DNA from: an uncultured Desulfobacterium sp. | GTDB taxonomy: Bacteria > Desulfobacterota > Desulfobacteria > Desulfobacterales > Desulfobacteraceae | Reading direction: 5' to 3' | DNA length: 5,970 bases | Assembly (NCBI GenBank): GCA_937124525.1 | Contig: CAKZLA010000091.1 | Coordinates: 1-5,970 of the forward strand | Part shown: positions 1 through 5,932 of the stretch, one piece after another | How positions within the stretch are numbered: the first letter of the stretch is position 1 | How the letters are laid out: each line of letters starts with the position of its first letter | Notes under the pieces: generated by a model | What the model was told of the DNA's origin: nothing | What the model saw: the letters and a program-made list of their open reading frames with translations, nothing else | Database searches by the model: none | Program-made: the position numbers and the translations under genes

Positions 1-1
1 A

Positions 2-535
2 CACATGCCTCCGGTATTTACCCGGGCCCTGGCCGAGAGCCTGGACAAAAAATGTGAGATCTTTGTCAAGGAGGCCCAGGATGGAGAGTCCCTGGTGGCA
101 GGTACTGCATACATTGCACCGGGGGGACATCACATGAAGGTGGTGACCCGGGAACCGGGGGGAGAAAAGATAATTCAAATCACCGATGATCCCCCGGAAA
201 ACGGGTGCAGACCTTCGGTGGATTATCTTTTTAGATCTGTGTCAGACCATTTTGGGTCCCATGCCACCGGGGTGATTATGACCGGCATGGGATATGATGG
301 TGCAGAAGGGCTAAAACAGATGAGGTACAACGGCGCAAAGGTCATTGCCCAGGATGAAGAGAGCAGCACAGTGTTTGGCATGGCAAGACGCTCCATTGAG
401 TGGGGCATTGTAGATGCGGTGGTTCCCCTGGAGCAGCTGGCATTTGAAATCCTAAGGACAGTGGGGGTGGAAAAAAAACGTGCGAGGATGTCGGGTGGGG
501 GAAAGGGTGCTGGGACAATTTTCCAGAAGCCGTAA
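2..535 (+). CDS. cheB: CheB protein-glutamate methylesterase, C-terminal part (5' end outside window)
   Basis: This is the catalytic-domain end of CheB, the cytoplasmic enzyme that hydrolyses glutamyl methyl esters (and deamidates glutamines) on chemoreceptors during adaptation. The open frame enters from the left edge. The codon at 2-4 is His, giving H-M-P-P-V-F-T, the conserved block that carries the catalytic histidine in this family, so the ATG at 5 is internal and not a start. The catalytic aspartate is in TGMGYDGAEG (Asp codon 296-298). GCRPSVDYLF and AQDEESSTVFGMARRSIE are also typical family blocks. The catalytic serine and any N-terminal receiver domain would lie upstream and cannot be seen. 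After the domain ends (about 460) there is a basic, glycine-rich tail that is not conserved. The stop codon is 3 nt before cheR, which indicates one transcript. Confidence 0.95.
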   Translation, partial: HMPPVFTRALAESLDKKCEIFVKEAQDGESLVAGTAYIAPGGHHMKVVTREPGGEKIIQITDDPPENGCRPSVDYLFRSVSDHFGSHATGVIMTGMGYDGAEGLKQMRYNGAKVIAQDEESSTVFGMARRSIEWGIVDAVVPLEQLAFEILRTVGVEKKRARMSGGGKGAGTIFQKP

Positions 536-538
536 TTC

Positions 539-1393
539 ATGAATAAAATAGCACCAGCAGAATCTGCCCTTCTTTCCAGATATATTTGTGAGGTGTCCGG
601 GATTAGTATAGATCCCGCCAAAGCCTACCTCTTTGAGACCCGGCTGGGCGGATTGCTTAAAGAGCTGGGTGTTTCTTCCTATGGAGCTCTGCACCGCCAG
701 GCCAGGGCAGATGGAACCAAAAAGCTTGAGCAGCAGATTATTGACCGCATTTCCACCAATGAAACTTTGTTTTTCCGGGATAAAAAACCCTTTGAGCTGT
801 TGCGGCATAAGATTCTTCCTGATCTCATTGATAAAAGAACCCCCCAATGCCGGGGGGAGCTGCCCATCCCCATTCGGATCTGGAGTGCTGCCTGTGCCAC
901 GGGGCAGGAAATTTACAGCATTGCCATTGTAATAAAGGAGCTGCTGCCGAATTTAAAACAGTATAAGATCCGGCTTCTGGCAACGGATATTTCAGGTAAG
1001 GCCGTTGCCAGGGCCAGTTCAGGTCGCTTTAATAAATTTGAAATAGGGCGGGGCCTGCCCGGGGATAAACAGCAAAAGTATTTTACGCTCCAGGGGGAAG
1101 ACTGGCAGATCAATGATGAAATCCGCGCCATGGTTTCCTTTCGTAAGATAAATCTCTTACACCCGTTTGTGGGCATGGGAAAATTTGATATTATTCTGCT
1201 GCGAAATGTGGCCATATATTTTAATATTGAAACCCGTAAAAAGGTGTTTGAAAAGATCGGCGGTGTTCTGGAAAATGACGGATATCTGATCATTGGTGCC
1301 ACGGAATCACTCACTGGCATCTGTCCTGATCTGGTGCCCAGACGATACCTGAAGTCAATTTTTTATCAACCTCAAAATGGTAATGGAGTTTAA
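539..1393 (+). CDS. cheR: CheR chemoreceptor glutamate methyltransferase
   Basis: This 284-residue protein has the usual length of CheR, which transfers methyl groups from S-adenosylmethionine to receptor glutamates. An all-helical CheR_N domain (about residues 8-95) ends in the hallmark ISTNETLFFRD (71-81). The Rossmann-like SAM domain then shows IWSAACATGQE (motif I, 114-124), LLATDIS (146-152), the NLLHP block (205-209) and LRNVAIYF (221-228), where relatives usually have CRNVLIYF. ATESL (254-258) is near the end. No TPR extension or other fused domain is present. The start ATG is the first after the cheB stop. No strong Shine-Dalgarno is visible, so translation is probably coupled to cheB. 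A Pro/Arg/Gly-rich linker (about 99-112) joins the two domains. Its partner is CheB just upstream, and the receptor is not in the window. Confidence 0.95.
   Translation: MNKIAPAESALLSRYICEVSGISIDPAKAYLFETRLGGLLKELGVSSYGALHRQARADGTKKLEQQIIDRISTNETLFFRDKKPFELLRHKILPDLIDKRTPQCRGELPIPIRIWSAACATGQEIYSIAIVIKELLPNLKQYKIRLLATDISGKAVARASSGRFNKFEIGRGLPGDKQQKYFTLQGEDWQINDEIRAMVSFRKINLLHPFVGMGKFDIILLRNVAIYFNIETRKKVFEKIGGVLENDGYLIIGATESLTGICPDLVPRRYLKSIFYQPQNGNGV
1385..1388 (+). promoter_or_regulatory. Ribosome binding site of the diguanylate cyclase gene
   Basis: GGAG lies within the last codons of cheR, 10 nt before the ATG at 1399. The in-frame ATG at 1411 has only A-rich sequence before it, so this site decides the start. 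The spacing is slightly long. Confidence 0.5.
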
Positions 1394-1398
1394 CTTAA

Positions 1399-2766
1399 AT
1401 GAAAAATCCAATGCGCATACTGGTGGTGGATGACAGTGCCATGGTGAGAATGACCATCAGGGAAGAGCTGGAAGAGGGTGGATACGAGGTCATGGAGGCG
1501 GCCAACGGTCTGGAGGCACTGGTCCGCATATCCAGCGTTCCCCTGGATCTGGTGACTCTGGATGTGGAGATGCCGAGGCTCAATGGCTGGGACACCTGCC
1601 GAAAATTGCGCAGTGAGCACTATGCCCGAATTATTGACAAAATGGGAAAGGGCCGTCTGCCCATTATTTTTATCACAAGCCAGGACACCATAGCAAACCG
1701 GAGAAAGGGTTTTGATGTGGGGGGAGGCGATTTTCTTTCCAAACCCTTTATCAAAGGGGAATTACTGGAGGCGGTGGACCGTATTTTAAAACCCGTGGCA
1801 TTGTCAGAGGGAATGACGGCCCTTGTGGTGGAAGATAATGTGGTGGCCAGGAAAATTGTGGCAGGGATACTCACCCAGGAAGGGCTCCGGGTGATTGAGG
1901 CCGAAAATGGTGAGGACGGGTATGAAATATTTAAAAACAATGGCGATGACATTGACGTGGTAATCACGGATCTGTTCATGCCCCACATGAATGGGGATGT
2001 CTTGTCCAAGAAAATCCGTCAGGAGTTTGATCGGTGGGATATTCCCATCATCTGTTTGACGGCCATGCCGGATCAATCAGAATTGCTCAAGGTATTCAAG
2101 GCCGGGGTGTCGGACTATCTGGTGAAGCCCTTTGCCAAGGAGGAGTTGCTGGCCCGCATCACCGTTCACTTAGAACGGTATCGCCTCAGTCGACAGCTAA
2201 AAGAGAAAATTGAAGCCCTTAAATCCTCCAATGAAAAGATCAGAAAACTTTCCATCACCGATCCTCTCACCGGTTGTTATAACCGAAATTATCTGACAGG
2301 CCATCTTGAGAAAGAGATGAAACGAACCCGCCGGTATGGGAGCCCCATTTCCCTGGTCCTTGCGGATATTGATTTTTTTAAAAAGGTGAATGACACCTGG
2401 GGACACAGTGCCGGAGATCAGGTGTTGATTGCCTTTGTTGACATCATCAAGAAGACCATCCGAAATGATTTGGACTGGGTGGCCCGGTATGGGGGGGAAG
2501 AGTTTCTTATTGTACTCCCCGAGACGGATTTCAACGATGCCCTTGACTGTACGGAACGGCTTCGAAAAGCCGTGTCCAGACTTGTCATCCCCCATGGGGA
2601 AGACTCCATTATTATCACTGCGAGTTTCGGGTTGACCTGCTTTGATCCGACTCTGCTACAGGAGACTTTCCCCACAGACCGGCTCATTGATATGGCGGAT
2701 AAGTATCTCTATCAGGCCAAGGAAAATGGACGTAACCGGGTGGAAGGTGCCCTGTTTGAAATATAA
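1399..2766 (+). CDS. PleD-like response regulator diguanylate cyclase (REC-REC-GGDEF)
   Basis: This 455-residue cytoplasmic protein carries two receiver domains and a GGDEF domain, the architecture and length of Caulobacter PleD, which makes cyclic di-GMP from two GTP when phosphorylated. REC1 (about 6-132) has acidic residues D11/D12, phospho-acceptor D55, T93 and K115. REC2 (about 140-258) has E145/D146, acceptor D191, T221 and K243, so both look phosphorylatable. A helical linker (258-284) leads to the cyclase domain (285-452), with DPLTGCYNR, metal-binding D323 in ADID, N331, D340 in GHSAGD, and an intact GGEEF signature (365-369), so the enzyme is probably active. The product-inhibition RxxD motif is off register (see findings). 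The ATG at 1399 is preferred over the internal ATG at 1411 because GGAG at 1385-1388 lies 10 nt upstream. It starts 5 nt after cheR, so it is probably the output arm of the same chemosensory pathway. Confidence 0.95.
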   Translation: MKNPMRILVVDDSAMVRMTIREELEEGGYEVMEAANGLEALVRISSVPLDLVTLDVEMPRLNGWDTCRKLRSEHYARIIDKMGKGRLPIIFITSQDTIANRRKGFDVGGGDFLSKPFIKGELLEAVDRILKPVALSEGMTALVVEDNVVARKIVAGILTQEGLRVIEAENGEDGYEIFKNNGDDIDVVITDLFMPHMNGDVLSKKIRQEFDRWDIPIICLTAMPDQSELLKVFKAGVSDYLVKPFAKEELLARITVHLERYRLSRQLKEKIEALKSSNEKIRKLSITDPLTGCYNRNYLTGHLEKEMKRTRRYGSPISLVLADIDFFKKVNDTWGHSAGDQVLIAFVDIIKKTIRNDLDWVARYGGEEFLIVLPETDFNDALDCTERLRKAVSRLVIPHGEDSIIITASFGLTCFDPTLLQETFPTDRLIDMADKYLYQAKENGRNRVEGALFEI

Positions 2767-2775
2767 TTGCTCATA

Positions 2776-3624
2776 TCATGCCGTAATGAAGAACAGGGCC
2801 ACAAAGGCCAGGGCAACGCCAGCCCACTGTTGGCGGTCCAGTCGTTCGCTGAGAAAAAACCATGCCAGGGCCACAGTGGAGATGGGATAAAGCGACCCTA
2901 AGACAGCCGCCACATCCAGTCTGCCAAGGTTCGATGACATGGAGAAAAGGGCATTGCCACAGGCATCCAGAAGCCCGCACAGTACAATAAAAATCCACTG
3001 TCCCCTCAATGGAGTTGCTCTTTTTTTTCCCAGCAGTGTTATGCAGATAAGTGTAGACACAGATGCCAGCCTGGCCGTCACCAGTGGCCAGAAAACGGCA
3101 TGATCATTTGCCTGGTCTATGAAAATAAAAAAGAATCCAAAACCAAGCCCGGCAGCCAGAGAGACCAACAGTTCCAGGCGGGTCATTTTTAGATTGCTGT
3201 TCGTGGAAGAAGAGAGCAGCCACACTGCCACCAGCACAAGGAACAAGCCCAGAAACTGACCCATGGAGGGCAGTGCCTGGAAAAAGGCGGCATATCCCAT
3301 GGGAACCAGGGCGGTCAATACCGCTGACAGAGGGGCCACAATCCCCATGCGCCCCAGGACAAGACCTTTATAAAAGACCGTGAGCCCCAGGCTGCCACAA
3401 ACCCCGGCAAGGGCACCATAGCAAAGCGGTTCCATGGCAGGTATGGCTTCGGAACAGGTCACTGCGATGGTGGCCAGCATAATTCCCCCAATGAGTTGAG
3501 AAAGAAGAATAACCGCCATCATATTCCCCTTGCGTGAGGCAAAACCCCCACTGAAATCGCCTGCACCCCACGCCATGGCACTGCCAAGACCGTAGGTTAC
3601 TGCCAGTGTTTCTGAACTTATCAT
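2776..3624 (-). CDS. EamA/DMT-superfamily transporter, ten predicted membrane helices
   Basis: This very hydrophobic 282-residue inner-membrane protein has the size and two-repeat layout of drug/metabolite transporters. Helices are expected near residues 9-28, 36-55, 67-85, 93-112, 122-138, 152-170, 177-198, 209-226, 236-256 and 265-281. The first EamA repeat opens with AMAWGAGDFSGGF. The second closes with the family hallmark GSLYPISTVALAWFFLSERL followed by GVALAFVALFF. Charged loops sit at about 139-150 (between repeats) and 199-208. Substrates in this family vary widely (metabolites, amino acids, drugs) and cannot be read from sequence. The start at 3624 is supported by an AAAGG Shine-Dalgarno nearby. 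The gene converges on the cyclase gene with a 9 nt gap and appears to be a single-gene unit with no functional link to the chemosensory operon. Confidence 0.9.
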   Translation of the reverse strand: MISSETLAVTYGLGSAMAWGAGDFSGGFASRKGNMMAVILLSQLIGGIMLATIAVTCSEAIPAMEPLCYGALAGVCGSLGLTVFYKGLVLGRMGIVAPLSAVLTALVPMGYAAFFQALPSMGQFLGLFLVLVAVWLLSSSTNSNLKMTRLELLVSLAAGLGFGFFFIFIDQANDHAVFWPLVTARLASVSTLICITLLGKKRATPLRGQWIFIVLCGLLDACGNALFSMSSNLGRLDVAAVLGSLYPISTVALAWFFLSERLDRQQWAGVALAFVALFFITA

Positions 3625-3633
3625 GATATAGTG

Positions 3634-3638
3634 CCTTT
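3634..3638 (-). promoter_or_regulatory. Ribosome binding site of the EamA transporter gene
   Basis: On the minus strand this reads AAAGG, with 9 nt between it and the ATG at 3624. It supports that start codon. No convincing -35/-10 pair was found just upstream. Confidence 0.5.
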
Positions 3639-3711
3639 GTTGTTTTTATGATTTGTTTAATTAACATTGATACTCTCGTAAAAAGGAAGGGGTTTAATTT
3701 TTATAACCGAT

Positions 3712-3849
3712 CTAATCTGATAGAGTAATTTTGCTCCTTACAAAAATACCCGTGGCCCTTGCAATTTCTTTATCGCTTGAATCGTACATGATGGATTCCG
3801 CAATGAACTGGGAGCGATTTTCTCTGCCAATTGCTTTTACCGTACCCTT
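3712..3849 (-). pseudogene. Remnant of a hotdog-fold (PaaI-like) thioesterase, C-terminal end
   Basis: The minus strand reads KGTVKAIG followed by GRENRSQFIAESIMYDSS, then DKEIARATGIFVRS, and stops at 3712-3714. This is the pattern of the last three beta strands of PaaI-like hotdog thioesterases (x-A-x-G-R, then F-x-A-E-x-x-x-x-D, then A-x-A-T-G-x-F). In that family they follow an N-terminal half with the active site, on enzymes that hydrolyse acyl-CoA thioesters. Here the frame is blocked by TGA at 3850-3852 immediately before the fragment. No start codon with a ribosome site is visible, and the N-terminal half cannot be recognised upstream in any minus-strand frame. Another frame is open from about 4019 to the TAA just inside this fragment, but its protein is low-complexity and not clearly related. 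The call rests on motif recognition by eye. It is on the same strand as, and upstream of, the EamA gene. Confidence 0.6.
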
Positions 3850-4117
3850 TCAATATCTTGATACCCGATGTGCATTAAACCTGCAACCCCGGCTGCGATA
3901 TTAATGTGAAGTATTACAATTTTGTTCTTAAAAAATTGTTTCCGTTTGATTCCACCAAAAAACTTGACAAAAATAAAACTATGGTCTAAGCATTGTACGA
4001 CTTGTATATACAGTTTTAATTACACTGTTTTCCCTTGTACCTTATTGGGGTAGGGCCAATTGCCTGAAATTTGATGATCAAGCTTTTTTGGGCGGATTTG
4101 TGACCCTCTCTAAATAT

Positions 4118-4131
4118 ATGTCAACATAAAG
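4118..4131 (+). repeat. Direct repeat ATGTCAACRTAAAG, copy 1
   Basis: ATGTCAACATAAAG matches copy 2 at 4232-4245 at 13 of 14 positions. The two copies bracket 100 nt that contain inverted repeats. On the minus strand each copy carries TTGACAT, resembling a -35 element, but no good -10 follows. Confidence 0.7.
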
Positions 4132-4148
4132 GCATCCTTCATTTTCCA

Positions 4149-4209
4149 GTTTACACTTGTTGGAGCAATAACCCCATTCTTAGGGAAGCATTTCCCAAAC
4201 AGTGTAAAT
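4149..4209. repeat. Inverted repeat with TTTACACT arms
   Basis: The left arm at 4149-4163 (GTTTACACTTGTTGG) pairs with the right arm at 4195-4209 at 12 of 15 positions, including an unbroken 8-nt TTTACACT core. The arms are separated by 31 nt. The right arm is also a perfect 11-nt inverted match (TTACACTGTTT) to 4020-4030. The spacing is too long for a typical terminator, so paired protein-binding boxes or decayed element ends are more likely. Confidence 0.55.
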
Positions 4210-4234
4210 TGTTTTTGAGGTGATACTAAGAATG
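4175..4234. repeat. Perfect 9-nt inverted repeat CATTCTTAG / CTAAGAATG
   Basis: CATTCTTAG at 4175-4183 is the exact reverse complement of CTAAGAATG at 4226-4234. The left arm lies in the loop of the TTTACACT inverted repeat, and the right arm overlaps direct-repeat copy 2, so the repeats interlock. Such a structure could form alternative hairpins in a leader transcript, but this is inference. Confidence 0.45.
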
Positions 4235-4245
4235 TCAACGTAAAG
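4232..4245 (+). repeat. Direct repeat ATGTCAACRTAAAG, copy 2
   Basis: ATGTCAACGTAAAG is the second copy of the repeat at 4118-4131, with one mismatch. It ends 55 nt before the oxidoreductase start codon, a distance that suits either an operator or the end of a relic element. Confidence 0.7.
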
Positions 4246-4291
4246 AACTTGATTATCGACTAAAAGCAAGTCAAAAAAACTTTAAAATTTC

Positions 4292-4295
4292 AGGA
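4292..4295 (+). promoter_or_regulatory. Ribosome binding site of the oxidoreductase gene
   Basis: AGGA lies 5 nt before the ATG at 4301. The next in-frame methionine (residue 14) would remove the residues just before the first cluster cysteine and has no comparable site. Confidence 0.6.
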
Positions 4296-4300
4296 AAACC

Positions 4301-5932
4301 ATGGGACAATCAACCGGGAAGAAACAACATTACAAGTCCATGTGCCGGATGTGTAATGACCATTGCGGCATTAATGTTTATGTGGAAAATGGTCGCATTG
4401 TTGACATCACAGGCCTTAAAGAACACAAGTGGAATCATGGGCGATTGTGTGGCAAGGCAAGGCTGGGCGTGGATCTTGTCAATGCCCCGGATCGGTTGAA
4501 AAAACCCCTTAAACGGGTGGGTAATCAATGGCAGGAGATTGACCTTGAACAGGCCTATGATGAAATTGCTGAAAAAATAAAGCAGATTCAACAAAAATGG
4601 GGCCATCGGGCCATGGGTGTCTGGAAGGGTGAAGCCGTGGGCTTTTTAACCCAGGAAGAGCTGGCCCGCCGTTTTGCCCATGCCATTGGAACACCCAATT
4701 ATTTTTCCAACGATTCCCAGTGCTATGTGGGAAGATGGATTGGCTACGCCCTGGTGTCCGGCACCTGGGCAGAACCTGATTTTATGAATTCAAAATGTAC
4801 GGTGATCTGGGGAAGCAATCCGCCCTATGCCCATCCAAACATGACACAATGTATTTTGCAGGGGCGGAAAAATGGGGGAAAGCTCATCGTTATTGATGTA
4901 AGGCTGTCTGCCATTGCCCGTCAGGCAGATGATTTTGTACAGATCCTGCCCGGAACAGATGGGGCACTGGCCCTTGGATTGGCAAGACAACTGATCCATG
5001 ACAACTTGATTTCCCATGAATTCATCAAAGACTATACCCATGGCTTTGAAGAGTATGCCGGGTATGTGGAAGCGTTCACACCGGAACGGGTGGAAAAAGA
5101 GACGGGAATTCCCGCTGAACAAATGGTGGAGATTGCCCGAAAAATAGGCAATGCCCGGCCCAAAGTATGTATCTATGTGGGAAACGGCCTTGAGCACCAT
5201 GAGAACGGCATCAACAATGTCCGGGCCATCGCCTGCCTTGATGGTCTGCTGGGATGCCTGGATGAAGAGGGGGGAGGTTTCATTCCAGAAAAAATTCCCC
5301 TTAGAAGTTTGACGCTGTATGACGAAAAACCCCTGGAGCACCTGGACCCCATTGGGGCGGATAAGTTTCCGGTTCTATATGATTTTCGCAAGGAATGTCA
5401 TACCATGACAGCCATGGATACCATTTTGACACAAAAACCTTACCCACTGAAGGGGATAGTACTCACCGGTGCAAATCCGGCCCTGACCAATCCCAACAGC
5501 CAAAAGGTGATCAAAGCCCTTAAAGCCCTGGATCTTTTTGTGGTGCGGGAACTTTTTATGACGGAAACGGCCGAACTTGCCGATTATGTGCTGCCGGCGG
5601 CAACCTATCTGGAGCATTCCGAACTCCATTGTTATCCCACTTGTCAAAGCATTGGCCTGTCCCCTGAAATTGTGACCTTTCCTGAATGTGATTATGATTA
5701 TATGTTCTGGAAAAAACTTGCACACCGACTGGGGGCATCAGATTATTTCCCCTGGGAAGATGAAGATGAGTTAAATCGATGGATTTTAAAAGACACAGGG
5801 ATTACAATTGAAACTTTGCTTGAGCATCCAGAAGGGCTTGAATACGCCCCCAGGCGTTTTTACAAACATAAAGAAAAGGAATTTAACACCTCCTCGGGTA
5901 AATTTGAATTTATTTCAAAAAGAGCCGCATGA
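4301..5932 (+). CDS. Molybdopterin-dependent oxidoreductase (DMSO reductase family), short C terminus
   Basis: The 543-residue product belongs to the bis-MGD molybdenum/tungsten enzyme family (formate dehydrogenase, polysulfide reductase, acetylene hydratase). The N terminus has C15-x2-C18-x3-C22-x27-C50 for one [4Fe-4S] cluster, followed by K52, the lysine usually placed between cluster and cofactor. C141 in SNDSQCYVGRW sits where the protein ligand of the metal is expected. Cofactor-binding blocks follow: VIWGSNPPYAHP (168-179), LIVIDVR (195-201), ILPGTDGAL (215-223) and GANPALTNP (390-398). No twin-arginine signal precedes the cluster, so the enzyme should be cytoplasmic. The protein stops just after NTSSGKFEF (529-537), where relatives of about 700 residues continue into the C-terminal dinucleotide-binding domain. 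AGGA at 4292-4295 supports the start. The substrate cannot be assigned. A new open frame overlaps its stop codon. Confidence 0.88.
   Translation: MGQSTGKKQHYKSMCRMCNDHCGINVYVENGRIVDITGLKEHKWNHGRLCGKARLGVDLVNAPDRLKKPLKRVGNQWQEIDLEQAYDEIAEKIKQIQQKWGHRAMGVWKGEAVGFLTQEELARRFAHAIGTPNYFSNDSQCYVGRWIGYALVSGTWAEPDFMNSKCTVIWGSNPPYAHPNMTQCILQGRKNGGKLIVIDVRLSAIARQADDFVQILPGTDGALALGLARQLIHDNLISHEFIKDYTHGFEEYAGYVEAFTPERVEKETGIPAEQMVEIARKIGNARPKVCIYVGNGLEHHENGINNVRAIACLDGLLGCLDEEGGGFIPEKIPLRSLTLYDEKPLEHLDPIGADKFPVLYDFRKECHTMTAMDTILTQKPYPLKGIVLTGANPALTNPNSQKVIKALKALDLFVVRELFMTETAELADYVLPAATYLEHSELHCYPTCQSIGLSPEIVTFPECDYDYMFWKKLAHRLGASDYFPWEDEDELNRWILKDTGITIETLLEHPEGLEYAPRRFYKHKEKEFNTSSGKFEFISKRAA

Larger units (their letters stand above)
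3625..4300. other. Long AT-rich intergenic region between divergent genes
   Basis: This 676-nt gap separates the minus-strand EamA gene from the plus-strand oxidoreductase, so promoters for both should lie here. It contains the thioesterase remnant (3712-3849), a perfect 10-nt palindrome TGTATATACA (4003-4012), and a set of short repeats between 4018 and 4245 that are listed separately. A TTGACA hexamer at 3964-3969 has no good -10 partner. No tRNA, rRNA or intact open reading frame was seen. Confidence 0.7.

Noticed and set aside
471..478. A8 run near the cheB end as a programmed frameshift site
   Set aside because: It lies in the non-conserved tail after the catalytic domain. The zero frame reaches a stop just before cheR, and nothing recognisable is encoded in the shifted frames.
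2767..2775. Bidirectional terminator between the convergent cyclase and transporter genes
   Set aside because: The gap is only 9 nt and no stem with a U tract is visible across it. Any terminator must lie within the coding ends and I could not identify it.
3964..3992. TTGACA hexamer as a plus-strand promoter
   Set aside because: At 17 nt spacing the -10 would be TAAGCA, which matches the consensus poorly. It also lies over 300 nt from the next plus-strand start.
4001..4013. LexA-like box around the TGTATATACA palindrome
   Set aside because: It resembles the E. coli CTGT-N8-ACAG site but is one base short and asymmetric at the outer positions. Other bacterial groups use different LexA motifs.
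4020..4105. Short minus-strand reading frame containing KFQAIGPTPIRYKGK as a gene remnant
   Set aside because: It is about 27 codons long and bounded by stops, with no start site and no family I can name. This is compatible with chance.
4119..4238. TTGACA on the minus strand inside both direct repeats as paired promoters
   Set aside because: The hexamers at -10 distance (AAAAAC-like and ACAAAT) are weak, and no intact minus-strand gene starts nearby.
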